Shown one piece after another: positions 11,281 through 23,110 of a stretch of 64,000 nt of DNA. The stretch lies in assembly GCA_963920635.1 (NCBI GenBank), contig OY987308.1, forward strand, positions 2,918,225 to 2,982,224. The letters run 5' to 3'. Both the position numbers and the translations under genes were made by a program. A model generated the notes under the pieces. That model made no database searches. It was not told the DNA's origin and worked only from the letters and a program-made list of their open reading frames with translations. Position 1 is the stretch's first letter, and each line of letters begins with the position of its first letter. The stretch is from Pseudeuparius sepicola (taxonomy: Eukaryota > Arthropoda > Insecta > Coleoptera > Anthribidae).

Positions 11281-11770
11281 TTGGGACTAATATTGATACC
11301 CATGTTGGGTATCAAATAGGTAATCCGACATCTTGGAGCGGCGCCCTATTGAATTTTGTGTGATGTCACTAACTTTATCGTTTTCTACTCTTCAAGCCAT
11401 TTCATTTCATACCCATATTAAGGGGGTTGAAAAGAAAATGTAATCCGCCATCTTGGAGTGGGGCCATATTGAATTTAGTGTGATGTCACTAACTCTATCG
11501 TATTCTACTCTTCAAGCCCTTTCTATTGATACCCATATTAAGGGGGTTGACAAAAAATTACATCATCCGCCATCTTGGAACGGCGGCCATTTTGAAAGTA
11601 TTACAATATTAAGTATTGCATAATATTGTATTGTCACCGGAACTAAAGGTGTATGCAAAATTTCAGCTCAATCGGATGTCAGGAAGTGGTTCTAATTCAG
11701 CTTGCAAGATTCGACCCACACTAACAACAGGTGAAGTTAAATAAAAGCTTGTAAAAATCAAGATCCTCGT
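11281..11770 (+). repeat. Tandem YY1/CRE-type repeat with AAATAAAAGCTTG tail
   Basis: Two to three units of about 125 bp, each with ATCCGCCATCTTGGA-like, CATATTGAATTTTGTG and GTGATGTCACTAAC motifs, followed by a unit with CATTTTGAAAG. The region closes with CAAGATTCGACCCACACTAAC and TTAAATAAAAGCTTG. The 3' part matches 59920-60024. The layout resembles a LINE or similar element 3' end, but no reverse transcriptase is present, so the class is left open. Confidence 0.65.
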
Positions 11771-12152
11771 TAGTAAGTAAAACCATAGTTAAACCAATGA
11801 CAAAATAAAATTTCTCAGACAGAACTCCTTTTCTAATTTCGCGAATTACTCGTACTTCAGGTCTTTTCACTAAGATTGAGGTGGATGTAATTTTTCAGGA
11901 AATTCATCTCTCGCGCAGATTGACGCTGCCAGTACGTGACTAGTGTTCAGTGGAACGTAACAAACTCTCATCCTGTTGATGGATGCTGTTTCGTGCTTCA
12001 AGCTGACAAGTACAGATTGTCGTTGTGAGGGGCTCGTGTTTTTTCTGTGGCGTTTGCAAATAATGCGTCCTTTGCCCATACGGATCTGATCAATTCAGAG
12101 GTGTTGCTTGGGGTATAAGTAGTTATTGTTGTTGCTACGTAACATGGATATG
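11771..12152. other. Unassigned stretch flanking the P-type element
   Basis: No repeat partner in the window. A 69-codon minus-strand frame (11870-12079) has no known domain. The sequence at 12150-12160 continues, across the P-type insertion, at 13348. Confidence 0.3.
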
Positions 12153-12160
12153 GATTAGCC

Positions 12161-13347
12161 CACGATACACTTACCCACGGTATGTCACTAACGAATCCGA
12201 AAACGAGGCAACTCTGCGCATCTACGTCAGTTGCGAATCACGAATTCTAAATAATGGGGGGCTGCGGTTGTGTTTTACGATTTTTTATAGTTTACAGTTT
12301 AATGTGTCAAGAAAAAAGTGTAAACAACTGACTGATCGTCAGTTCCAGCTCGACAGTGGTTTGAAATAGTCCAAAAATGCCGGGATGTGCAGTCAGCGTT
12401 TGTCCAAATAATAACAGAAACAGTAAGGGAACGGAAATTAAATACTATAGATTTCCCAAGGACAATAATCTTGCCAAAAAATGGATTGCTGCATGCCGCA
12501 GACAAGACAGTATTAATTTAAAAAATGGCAAGGAAACAGATTATTTATAGAACAGAGAACAGAGCATTAAAAATAGGGGACCCAACAGAGTTTATGCCTG
12601 GTTTATACAGCAAATAAAATAGAATGTGCAATAAAAAATTAGCCTTGTTATGGTTAAAGGGAATCATTATTTGATCCCTATTTTACTCACAATTTATTAT
12701 GTTGTTTTGTTTGTTGTTTAACTATAAACTAAGCATTAGTTGTGCAGGTTGTGCTTGTGTCGAGGCTTGTGTGCAATAATTGGTAAATAAGGCTTTGACA
12801 TAAACACTGGAAGGAAAAAGTTGTATTTTTGGTAAGGCTTTGAATTTTATTTATCAATATCTTTGCCTATAACAAGTCATCTGTAAAATACTTTTTTTCG
12901 ATGGAGAGTTTGTGTCTATAGAATCCAAAACTTAGTTCAGGATTACCTTACTTACAATAAATATAGATACCAATATGATATTTTTTTATTGTCTACCAAT
13001 ATACGGTCTTTTAAAAGAAAAATCCTGTTAATAAATAAAAAAAAATATATACAGCAATTTTATTTGCATGCATACGATTAGCTAAAACGCAAAGAAAACA
13101 AATTATTTGAAAAATTATAATTATCAAATTAAATGTGTTTTTTTTATCAACAGAATGTTCATTCATTTATCTAGTAATATAATCTATATATTTTTAACAA
13201 CATTTATTTAAAAGGAAACGTTTAAAACAAGCAAAAACCCATAAAAAAGTATCTATTGCTGTGTAAAACATATGGAGCAATTTAAATTCTGATTCGCAAC
13301 TGAGGTCACAAGATGCGCAATGACATACCGTGGGTAAGTGTATCGTG
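12161..13347. mobile_element. P-type element with THAP start and perfect 8-bp duplication
   Basis: The ends are perfect inverted repeats starting CACGATACACTTACCCACGG, extending to about 28 bp with few mismatches. GATTAGCC occurs directly outside both ends (12153-12160 and 13348-13355), an exact 8-bp target duplication. Inside, a short frame encodes a THAP-like zinc finger, the DNA-binding domain of P transposases. The catalytic domain is absent. A shorter relative lies at 41539-41991. The element is therefore a non-autonomous P-type transposon. Confidence 0.9.
12377..12550 (+). CDS. Truncated THAP-domain protein (P-element transposase N-terminus)
   Basis: The 57-codon frame starts MPGCAVSVCPNNN. 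It shows the first half of a THAP C2CH zinc finger: Cys4 and Cys9, an aromatic FP motif (YYRFPKD), an invariant tryptophan in KKWIAAC, and Cys40, then stops after about residue 57. A full THAP domain is about 80-90 residues and ends with Cys-x2-His and an AVPTIF-like box. Those parts are missing, so the frame is either exon 1 of a spliced gene whose later exons are deleted or a relic. The start is chosen from the MPGC motif typical of THAP proteins. Confidence 0.65.
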   Translation: MPGCAVSVCPNNNRNSKGTEIKYYRFPKDNNLAKKWIAACRRQDSINLKNGKETDYL

Positions 13348-13355
13348 GATTAGCC

Positions 13356-14261
13356 CAGTCAAATGGTGGTTTTCCCGTAACAAAATTGCGGAAGTTTTTT
13401 CACAGATTGACTAGACTAGACGCCCCTGATGCGTTATTTGGCATCGCGTGTCAGCGTTTCTCAGCGCCTTCTATTGACAGGTATCTGTCCCGCATGATTT
13501 TGGCCAGTTGCCAACGAGCAACGAAAACGGAGCAAGTTCCGCGCAGTTATTAATTTTAACAAATGGCGACTCCGCTAGCTATTAATAGGAAGGGTAGAGC
13601 TACGGCATGATTTACAAGCCCACCAAGTCGTGTCGTCTGTCGAGAGTTTAGGTCTTTTTTGGTTCATTTTCGAGCTGGATAATTGGAGAGATGCCAACTT
13701 TATTCTTTTTCCATTTTTCATTGAAAATAGAGGACGTTATAAAGTCGACTAAAAAAATAATTTTCATATTAATCCCCCTGTTTGATCCTATGGTGGTTCT
13801 TGATGTTTTTTGATAACTTTCTTTATAAAATTAAGAAAAATCTAGTAAACCCAACTAGATTTTTGTTCTTTCTTGAATCAAAGTTCCTACTTCTTAAATT
13901 AAATTTTTATTAAATTTTTTATAGAATTCAGAAAAATCTAATAAAGATGAGCTTTTATGTTTGACTTTTTTGTAGTTGCTACTTAACTGCATTAGTTATT
14001 TTCACTTTTCAGGTCTTTAGATGCTTTCGTCTTGCCTCTCAACACTCTGTATCTACGAAGAACTGCCTTGTCTTACCACTTAAATGTTTTGTTAAACCTA
14101 AACAAAAGAGTGACAATAAAAAAATTCCAATTATTCCAAACAATAATTCTTTTATCAGACAGCATCATCTCATGTCAGTGTTTGATGACCATTCACATGC
14201 AGGACCTTGCCTTCTTGATTTCATGAATGCGAGCGTAAAATTTAAACTAAAAATCATGGAC
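13356..14261. other. No gene recognised
   Basis: Continues the sequence interrupted by the P-type element. 13360-13650 is moderately GC-rich without stop-free frames of note, and 13700-14260 is AT-rich. Open frames at 13338-13553 and 14032-14226 show no motif. Confidence 0.35.
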
Positions 14262-15118
14262 CGGGAGATAGTGACAGATTTTTGGACGTGATTTTACTCA
14301 GTATGCCTTGCAAAGGGCATTATGTGGCACATATTCTCACAATAATCAGGTATGAATCAGAGAGTCATCCTGGATGTGAAAAACTGAGTTTTCAATTATT
14401 CGAAAAATATGCGTTTTGATATGATTTTATACAGGCTGCCATGTGTTTTATAATGAAGTTCAAAATAGAAAATTCTTCGGAAAACCATAGGCATACCGTT
14501 AGGGTGGTTCCAAAGGGCTATTATTGCCACGTGATCTTGTATTTTAATAATTCATTTTTCCACGTTTCTGAACAGGCTGCCAATGAGAAGTATGCAAGTT
14601 CTTGTTATGAAACTGCTGAAGAAAATATGGCATACCGTTTGCGCATGTCCAAGTACACTTTACATCGAATAACTCGTTTAAATGAGTAAATAACATTCAA
14701 TTTAAACAGTACTTGGACATGCGCCAAAGGTATGCCATCCTTTTTTCAGCATTTTCATAATAAGAACTTGCATACTTCTCATTGGCAGCCTGTTCAGAAA
14801 CGTGGACAAATTAATTATTAAAATACAAGATCACGTGGCAATAATAGCCCTTTGGACCCACCCTAACGGTATGCCTATGGTTTTCCGAGGAATTTTCTAT
14901 TTTGAACTTCATTATAAAACACATGGCAGCCTGTATAAAATCATATCAAAACGCATATTTTTCTAATAATTATTGAAAACTCAGTTTTTCACATGAAGGA
15001 CCCAGGATGACTGTCTGATTCATACCATATTATTGTGAGAATATGTGCCACATAATGCGTTTGCAAGGCATACTGAGTAAAATCACGTCCAAAAATCTGT
15101 CACTATCTCCCGGTCTAT
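14262..15118. repeat. Near-perfect 0.86-kb palindrome
   Basis: The left arm (14262-14680) and right arm (14700-15118) are reverse complements with only a short AT-rich loop. The outer ends read GGACCGGGAGATAGTGACAG and its complement. The arms include GTTCTTATTATGAAA-like and GATCACGTGGCAATAAT motifs. A decayed and interrupted relative lies at 26730-27660. Confidence 0.9.
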
Positions 15119-15542
15119 CACTAGAAACTAAGAAGAATATTAAAAAGCACCTTTGTTCGATGGCTTGTAACTATTATGTTTCTTAAACGTTTAACTCCTG
15201 TTCGAGGCTGCGGATATCTTTTAAGGCGCCTGATAATGTGTTTTTTTTTTCATTTCTAGAACTTTTCATGTACTTTTTGACGTGCATTTTTCGAATCACC
15301 CTGTATTACTGTTTTAAAGAAGGCACTGTCACGGTCGGAAAAATCCACCAGATCGATAGTTATTAGCTGATATCGCATTGTAAATCTCTTTTTTATAGAC
15401 TGCCTGGCACCGGTCCGTAATTACAGTCTAAATTTGATTTATCTGTGTTGTGGAATTGCGGAACAACGATAACCAGAGAGCGAAAGTCGCTTCCCATCCA
15501 ATTAAAAAACGGTTTAAATCTTTGGAAAAATGATACAGTTTA
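15119..15542. other. Unassigned spacer with an orphan right end
   Basis: At 15285-15304 the sequence ends in CGAATCACCCTGTATT, the right end of a TACAGGGTG-type element whose left part is not recognisable. The rest has no partner or coding signal. Confidence 0.4.
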
Positions 15543-15994
15543 TACAGGGTGTTATTTAAGTAGGTAGCCAAACTTCAAGGGGTGATTCTCTGAGTGATTT
15601 TAAGAGGAAAAGTTTATATAAACATAGGTGCGTTATCGCTTTGTTTTCAAGATACAGGGTGTCAAACTTTAAAAAAAAATCTTTTTTCAACAACATCTTA
15701 ATAATCCTTTAGCCGATTTTGCTGAAATCTGGCAGTGTTATTTACGGTAGAGAGGGGTTAATTTAGCCCTAAGTAGATTCAAATTATTAAATCCAGTGGC
15801 GTCCTGGGGGGGCACCGTGACCAATATTTTTGAAGAAAAAATATACGCCACTGACTTTTTTAAAACTTTTATTTATTTTTCGCATTAAGGAACTAAGAAT
15901 ACAACTTTTTGGTCTCTTGAATTTTTTTCGTATCAGGCTTCTTTTCGAGAGAAAAAAATAAAAACCACTTTATTGCATGTCATTCCCAGTAAAC

Positions 15995-16576
15995 CAGAAT
16001 TCGTTAAAATAACGTTAACAAGTAACTGATAACCATAACGTTAATTTTTGGTGGTAATGTCGCGGGATCTAACGTATATTTACCATTACATTTCAACGTT
16101 GACCAGCCTGAAAAAAATACGTTTTTTTACGTTTAACTGAATTCCGAGTACACACGTTAGGTTTTAACTGTAAAATAACGTTATATATCAATTGCTTATC
16201 AACGCATGAATATAACGCATATTTACCATTTTATTTAAACGTTGACGAGCCAGAAAAAAACACGTATATTTTACGTTTAAATGTACTTCCGAATAAACGT
16301 AAAACATTAAATGGAAAATAACGTTAATAACCAACGGCTTATTAATTCATGAAGATAACGTATATTTTTGTTAAGTTTTAACTGTAAAATAACGTTATAT
16401 ATCAACTGCTTATAAAAGCATGAAGATAACGTATATTTACCATTTTATTTAAACGTTGACGAGCCAGAGAAAAACACGTATTTTTTACGTTTAAATGTAC
16501 TTCCGAATAAACGTAAAACATTAAATTTAAAATAACGTTATATTTCAACGGCCTATTAACTCATGAAGATAACGTA
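15995..16576. repeat. 144-bp satellite, diverged left block
   Basis: Units carry ATATTTACCATTTTATTTAAACG, split here as ATATTTACCATT and TTATTTAAACG, then GACGAGCCAGA, TTTTACGTTTAAATGTAC, TTCCGAATAAACG and ATGAAGATAACG. Compared with 19448-20045 the units are diverged and include shortened ones. The same block is duplicated at 20285-20828. The pogo transposon inserted at the TA in an AACGTATATTT motif at its right edge. Confidence 0.85.
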
Positions 16577-19447
16577 GGGTAGACTGTCCCACAGTGAACC
16601 ACTTTTGTTTATAAATGGCATAAATCTAAGGATTTTATAAAAGGAAACATGAAATTTTTGTCAAAGCTACTTTGGAGTGTTTGTTATGAGAATATATCGT
16701 AATAATTTGCAAAAAGACAACATAAAGGCATCGACACATTTTTTTAAAAACACGTGCAAGTGGTTCACTGTGTACCAAGATGTGGACACAGTGAGCCGAA
16801 CGATGAGTACACACTGAACCAATCTAAATGAAGATGTAATCACGTACCTTATAGAATTGCAATAACCACACAACTTAATTATATTTTCTTTATTCAAAGA
16901 AAAATAAACAGAACATAAATAAGTATTTTCTTATCATAAGAAAGATGTAGTATTTAACGTATAACAACACACCCGAACAAAACACAAACAAAGTATTCTT
17001 ATATTATTTTGATTTATCGAGAACATAAAAAACTGTTAGGTATGGCATCTGGCTAACGTATGTCTATTGAACCGAAATCTATGTTAAATGTGTAGTATGA
17101 ATTTTGCCTAGACGTGGTTCCATTGACCTGTGGATTTGGCAAAATGGCTTTTATATCTGTCTTGCTGACAGAAGCTACATCGGCTATTAGTGGTGCATAA
17201 AAATTATGCCTGGAAAACTTTTTTCTTAAAAAAGTAACAACATATTCATCGTCTTTTAGGTTCAACACTTCACCAACATAATAGACAATAGCTTTATTAG
17301 TGGTTTTAAACTGCACCAAAACATAGTCACTTGGCTGGGGCTGTCTGTCAAGCTTCATGACAAGCCCTTGCATAACCTCCTCACTCCCGGATTCATCACT
17401 GTCGTTTAAAACCATTGATGTCTCTGAATCAGATGACGAGCTTTGTACTAACACCCTCTTTGTTTTGACTGGTGGCACCTTCCTCTTTTTAGCTTCCTTT
17501 TCCATGGCTATTTGATCTTTTTCAGGTGTATCAGTCGCAATGATACTTCGTCCCGTCTTACGACGTTTTCTAGTATTTTTTCTAGGAGCTGCACGTAGAG
17601 GTTTCCGAAAATCTTTAGGAGACAAGAAGTCTTTTTGTCCAACTTTGGGCATAGATGAAGGACCAGCTTCTATAATATCGGCCTCTTCTAACAAAGTTGT
17701 TGAAGGTTGAGCCTTCCGATCATTCTGATTATTTTCTGAATGTTCTTCATTCTTAGTATTTTCGTTAGCATTAGGCACATTTTCTTTTTGTTCTTCTACA
17801 ATAAAATATAATAGCCTCTCATTTGGATCCGGCCTGTCTGTGACGGAGCTAGGCAAAAAATCTATATCTGAGAAGATATTTCTGTCATAAGGGAAAATTC
17901 CTGTTTTCTTAAAAGCGTTACAAATTGTTGTGGGGGTCATAGCCTTTGAATAAGCTTCCCCTATAAACAATCCTACGTCGTAGATTGTCACTGGCTCTCC
18001 GGGGTGTCGAAGCATCCAAGAATCCATCGCCGCATTATAGTATTCTTTAAAGGGTTTCATAACGCCAACATCCAAGGGTTGAGTCTTGTGAGTGGTATGA
18101 GGAGGTAAAGTAAGGACATTCACACCATTTTCTTTTGCCAGATCTAACGCTTCAATAGTGAGATGGGATTCATGGTTGTCGAGAATGAGCAATGAAGGGT
18201 TTTCTTTAGATGATGAAGAATATTTTATGTAATGCCTCATAACATCTACAAAAAGTTCCGAATTCATCCATCCGCTGGGGTTAGCTAATCCTAAGGTGCC
18301 CGTTGGCGTTCCTTTTATCATATGGTTCTTAAAATGAACCCTCGGGAACACTAGAACAGGGGGCAAACTTTGACCACTTGCACTAATGATGCAGCACGTG
18401 GTAACTAAAGTACCCTTTTCGCCACTGGTAACTTTAGAGAGGCATCTTATTCCTTTAGGGGCAAGAACTTTTTGTGGCTTTTGCACAGTGGTTGTAGATG
18501 TCTCGTCTAAGTTAAAAATTCGGGTACCATCTGCCAATAAAGGATATCTCTGCAAAATATTGTGAAGGTTGTCAAAAAAATTCCCTACATTAGAGCGATT
18601 GAATGCAGTGGCTCGTGCCAAGCTACAGCGTTCAGGTGACCTTAAAGTAAGTCCGGGTTGTCTTTTACGGAAGGATCGCAACCATTCAACACCTGCTAAT
18701 TTATTTTCTGTCCAAGACACAGGCATAGGTATTTTGTTGCATTTTGCCATTTGATAAGCAATTTGACGGCAATCATAATTTGTCACACCATAGAACGCAT
18801 AGGCACATTCAAACAAATAATTAAGTAATTCTTGTTCCTGTACATCTGTGAAAATTCGGTTAACTTCATAATTTGGAGTGAGTCTAGTTGCCTGTCCCAG
18901 CTGCTGTTGTTTTAAAAAATATCGGCGCAGTGTTGCATATGGAATTTCTTTCCTTTTTGCACCTTGCCTTAGACTTAGCCCAGAGGTTTTTAAGTCTAGT
19001 GCCTCCCTCATCTGTTGCTCGGTGTGTTTTCCTACTTTACGCTCTTTTTTTGTGCGGGCCATACTGAAACAATAAAAAATAAATAAATATGGTGTTATAT
19101 CAATAAAAATAAATGTTTGGCCAACACAAAAAGAAACATTTTTAACATTTTCTTAGAAGCAAACAAATGACTATTGAGACAATATATCACATATGAAAAA
19201 AAAAACTAAAACATTACAAAAAAAAGGACGCGGAAAATACTGCGTGAATTTACTTTGCTTACCTGAAATCACACACCCACTCTCCTTCGCACAATAGACT
19301 CGACTGAGCACCGGCAAGCTGGCGGATATATTTTATTGGGCTGAGGTGACACCCCCCACCTAGATCATTTTCTTACGTAGCTACTGGTGTGGTAAAAATG
19401 GCGGCTGATCCACTGTGTACCGTGATTCACTGTGGGACAGTCTACCC
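16577..19447. mobile_element. Complete pogo/Tigger transposon
   Basis: The terminal inverted repeats read GGGTAGACTGTCCCACAGTG on the left, with the exact complement on the right, continuing GAA(C/T)CAC. TA flanks both ends (16575-16576 and 19448-19449), the target duplication of this superfamily. Subterminal CACAGTGA/CACTGTGT motifs recur several times at both ends (16595, 16757, 16780, 16808, 19411 and 19424), as expected of transposase binding sites. The intact transposase is on the minus strand. The insertion splits a 144-bp satellite unit precisely at AACG|TA|TATTT. Confidence 0.93.
17053..19062 (-). CDS. Pogo/Tigger-type DDE transposase, intact
   Basis: The 669-codon frame has no interruption. 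Residues 9-52 form a psq-type helix-turn-helix (with LSLRQGAKRKEIPYATLRR). A second, CENP-B-like DNA-binding region spans about 70-150. The DDE_1 catalytic domain follows: Asp186 in IFNLDET, Asp295 in LLILDNHESH and Asp331 in KTQPLDVGVMKPF, a spacing of 35 residues between the last two. Residues 510-530 are lysine/arginine-rich, a likely nuclear signal, next to an acidic serine stretch (SSSSDSE). The C-terminal part carries DYVLVQFKTTNKAIVYYVGE. Such enzymes cut and paste the element at TA. Length is somewhat above the usual 500-600 residues owing to the C-terminal extension. It is co-extensive with perfect ends, so it could be active. The ATG at 19062 is the first in the frame and gives the conserved N-terminus. 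Confidence 0.92.
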   Translation of the reverse strand: MARTKKERKVGKHTEQQMREALDLKTSGLSLRQGAKRKEIPYATLRRYFLKQQQLGQATRLTPNYEVNRIFTDVQEQELLNYLFECAYAFYGVTNYDCRQIAYQMAKCNKIPMPVSWTENKLAGVEWLRSFRKRQPGLTLRSPERCSLARATAFNRSNVGNFFDNLHNILQRYPLLADGTRIFNLDETSTTTVQKPQKVLAPKGIRCLSKVTSGEKGTLVTTCCIISASGQSLPPVLVFPRVHFKNHMIKGTPTGTLGLANPSGWMNSELFVDVMRHYIKYSSSSKENPSLLILDNHESHLTIEALDLAKENGVNVLTLPPHTTHKTQPLDVGVMKPFKEYYNAAMDSWMLRHPGEPVTIYDVGLFIGEAYSKAMTPTTICNAFKKTGIFPYDRNIFSDIDFLPSSVTDRPDPNERLLYFIVEEQKENVPNANENTKNEEHSENNQNDRKAQPSTTLLEEADIIEAGPSSMPKVGQKDFLSPKDFRKPLRAAPRKNTRKRRKTGRSIIATDTPEKDQIAMEKEAKKRKVPPVKTKRVLVQSSSSDSETSMVLNDSDESGSEEVMQGLVMKLDRQPQPSDYVLVQFKTTNKAIVYYVGEVLNLKDDEYVVTFLRKKFSRHNFYAPLIADVASVSKTDIKAILPNPQVNGTTSRQNSYYTFNIDFGSIDIR

Positions 19448-20290
19448 TATATTTACCATTTTATTTAAACGTTTAATAACCAGAGAAAAAACACGTATTT
19501 TTGTACGTTTGAATGTACTTCCGAATATACGTTAAGTACCAAACGTAAAAGAACGTTATATTTCAACGACTTATTAACTCATGAAGATAACGTATATTTA
19601 CCATTTTATTTAAACGTTTAAGAGCCAGAGAAAAAACGCGTATTTTTTACGTTTAAATGTACTTCCGAATATACGTTAAGTACCAAAGGTAAAAGAACGT
19701 TATATTTCAACGGCTTACTAACTCATGAAGATAACGTATATTTACCATTTTATTTAAACGTTTAAGAGCCAGAGAAAAAACGCGTATTTTTTACGTTTAA
19801 ATGTACTTCCGAATATACGTTAAGTACCAAACGTAAAAGAACGTTATATTTCAACGGCTTACTAACTCATGAAGATAACGTATATTTACCATTTTATTTA
19901 AACGTTTAAGAGCCAGAGAAAAAACGCGTATTTTTTACGTTTAAATGTACTTCCGAATATACGTTAAGTACCAAAGGTAAAAGAACGTTATATTTCAACG
20001 GCTTATTAACTCATGAAGATAACGTATATTTACCATTTTATTTAAAAGTTCACGCACACGAAAATTACATACATTTTTTACATATAAATATGTAGGTTCA
20101 TCATTTAATATACTTACTTCCGTTTGGCATCAACTGTGAAATAACGTTGTAACTTCAAAGATTTATTAACGTTCTAAAATAACGTTAATGAAATTACAGT
20201 TACAAAGTTTTAAAATACGTATTAGATTTTAGAAAATGCAATGATATTAAAAATGCTAAAACAACTATAATTAAAAATTAATAACCGTAA
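19448..20290. repeat. 144-bp satellite, homogeneous block
   Basis: The CATGAAGATAACG motif recurs at 19580, 19724, 19868 and 20012, a strict 144-bp period. Each unit holds TTTAAACGTTTAAGAGCCAG, ATGTACTTCCGAATATACG, AAAGAACGTTATATTTCAACG and the motif above. Adjacent units differ by only a few bases. From about 20045 the array changes to a non-repeated stretch with TTCACGCACACGAAAATTAC, which recurs at 21441. Confidence 0.93.
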
Positions 20291-21735
20291 CGTTAATTTT
20301 TAGTTGAATGTCGCCGGATTTAACGGATGTTTACCATTACATTTCAACGTTGACCAGCCTGAAAAAAATACGTTTTTTTTACGTTTAACTGAATTCCGAG
20401 TACACACGTTAGGTTTTAACTGTAAAATAACGTTATATATCAATTGCTTATCAACGCATGAATATAACGCATATTTACCATTTTATTTAAACGTTGACGA
20501 GCCAGAAAAAAACACGTATATTTTACGTTTAAATGTACTTCCGAATAAACGTAAAACATTAAATGGAAAATAACGTTAATAACCAACGGCTTATTAATTC
20601 ATGAAGATAACGTATATTTTTGTTAAGTTTTAACTGTAAAATAACGTTATATATCAACTGCTTATAAAAGCATGAAGATAACGTATATTTACCATTTTAT
20701 TTAAACGTTGACGAGCCAGAGAAAAACACGTATTTTTTAAGTTTAAATGTACTTCCGAATAAACGTAAAACATTAAATTTAAAATAACGTTATATTTCAA
20801 CGGCCTATTAACTCATGAAGATAACGTAGGATAGACTGTCCCACAGTGAACCACTTTTGTTTATAAATGGCATAAATCTAAGGATTTTATAAAAGGAAAC
20901 ATGAAATTTTTGTCAAAGCTACTTTGGAGTGTTTGTTATGAGAATATATCGTAATAATTTGCAAAAAGACAACATAAAGGCATCGACACATTTTTTTAAA
21001 AACACGTGCAAGTGGTTCACTGTGTACCAAGATGTGGACACAGTGAGCCGAACGATGAGTACACACTGAACCAATCTAAATGAAGATGTAATCACGTACC
21101 TTATAGAATTGCAATAACCACACAACTTAATTATATTTTCTTTATTCAAAGAAAAATAAACAGAACATAAATAAGTATTTTCTTATCATAAGAAAGATGT
21201 AGTATTTAACGTATAACAACACACCCGAACAAAACACAAACAAAGTATTCTTATATTATTTTGATTTATCGAGAACATAAAAAACTGTTAGGTATGGCAT
21301 CTGGCTAACGTATGTCTATTGAACCGAAATCTATGTTAAATGTGTAGTATGAATTTTTGTTTAGTACCAAACGTAAAAGAACGTTATATTTCAACGGCTT
21401 ATTAACTCATGAAGATAACGTATATTTACCATTTTATTTAAAAGTTCACGCACACGAAAATTACATACATTTTTTACATATAAATATGTAGGTTCATCAT
21501 TTAATATACTTACTTCCGTTTGGCATCAACTGTGAAATAACGTTGTAACTTCAAAGATTTATTAACGTTCTAAAATAACGTTAATGAAATTACAGTTACA
21601 AAGTTTTAAAATACGTATTAGATTTTAGAAAATGCAATGATATTAAAAATGCTAAAACAACTATAATTAAAAATTAATAACCGTAACGTTAATTTTTAGT
21701 TGAATGTCGCCGGATTTAACGGATGTTTACCATAA
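20285..21735. repeat. Duplicated satellite segment, 1396-bp offset
   Basis: The TTTAAAAGTTCACGCACACG motif at 20041 recurs at 21437, an offset of 1396 bp, and similarity runs through to GATGTTTACCAT at 21732. The interval includes a copy of the left satellite block (15995-16576) together with the left part of the pogo element. The arrangement is what unequal exchange between satellite arrays would give. Confidence 0.8.
20829..21357. mobile_element. Truncated pogo element, left 529 bp only
   Basis: This is nearly identical to 16577-17105, including the subterminal motifs and the last 16 or so codons of the transposase on the minus strand. It stops abruptly after a TAGTATGAATTTT motif, where satellite sequence resumes. 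The left end reads GGATAGACTG instead of GGGTAGACTG. The transposase tail in it is not a gene. The frame at 20919-21149 is shared with 16667-16897 and is non-coding element sequence. Confidence 0.9.
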
Positions 21736-23110
21736 CTACTTAACATCAATGTAACAAAAAAAACACGTTTTATTAAAATTCCATTCCATTCCAAATTCCA
21801 TATTACACGCTAGTTGTAAATTGACCGACGACTTTTTAACTCCTAAAAACAACATCACAAAAATTCGATTTGTTTGCAATAACTCGTTATTAATATTAGT
21901 TACAAAGAAACGTTTTTGTAGCAAGAAGTTGATTAATCTTAAAAAATATATATATCTAAAAAGGACAACGTTTATCAAACTAAGTAGAAAAACATTAGAA
22001 TAACCTTAATGAAGAACGTTAATTTTTGTTAAAAAATGCTATTACTTACCTGGTTCAATCAACAGAGCTGCTAGAGAAAAAATGGCTTCCAAACGATGTA
22101 AGGTACTTTTTAGTGTAATCATTATATTTTTTCGCTTAATACCTCGTTGAATCTTCAATGTTATTATTAACGTTCAATTAAATACCATTTAAACGTTTAA
22201 AACGCGATGCATATTTGATTAAAAAATGTTTCATATAACGTTTATCGTAACCAATAGAATTTTTTTTCCTAAGAAATACATTTTAAAAATTAGGGTTAGT
22301 TGCGATTTATACTGTTACGCGTTTCATGTACAAGTGCTGTGAACATTCTTTTACATTTTAAAGTTTTATAACCAAAAATTTCATGAGAAGTTTAATAATG
22401 GTTAATGTTAATTTGGTAGAAAAAGCAATTTATAATTATTATGCAAGCCTTTTTAATAAATTTAAAAAGTTAAAGTAATTATTACTTTTATCAAATTTCA
22501 CTACTATGCCATACATTCATACTTACCGCACAAGTCGCATTAAAAAGGGTTTTTAAATATCTAATGAATAGAATAATAATACAGAAAGAGCAGTAATATG
22601 ATATAATATAATGATTATTTACATCATGCAAAAATAACAAAAATAAGTAAAATATTCCACAATATAAAATTAAAATATCTTCTTTAAAGAACCACATTAA
22701 AAGCAGCCTTGCACGCATCTTTTGTCTGAAAAAAAAAGTACCTATTGAGAAATATACGTCATCGCTGCCAAAAATCCATTTACGATCGAATATCTTTTTC
22801 GTATTATTAATATTAGCCGGTAGACAAAGCTCGTCTTGTTACGTGCATATCCAGATATTAATAACATATAATATATGCTCAAGATTGATAATTTATTGGC
22901 CTAAAATGGGATTTATAAATTTTGGCAGCGATGACGTAGGTCTAAACATTCGTCAGATTGACTGTATCATCGTTGAATCACATTTAATTGAAACCGATAT
23001 AGGGCTTTGCCGACAGAATGATGCCAGCGTATTTTTACAGATAATGCGCTGCCCATCTTACCTATTATTTTTTACTCAACGGTATAAGGTAAGAGAATAA
23101 TAGGATTTAT
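21736..23110. other. Non-tandem interior with scattered AACGTT motifs
   Basis: AT-rich sequence with several AACGTT or ACGTTAAT motifs but no tandem structure. A short inverted match links ACGTCATCGCTGCCAAAA (about 22757) to TTTTGGCAGCGATGACGT (about 22920). The frame at 22843-23100 crosses this inverted pair and shows no domain. Confidence 0.4.

Noticed and set aside
16667..16897. A 76-codon gene present in two identical copies (also 20919-21149)
   Set aside because: It lies in the subterminal region of the pogo element; the second copy is the truncated duplicate of the same element end.
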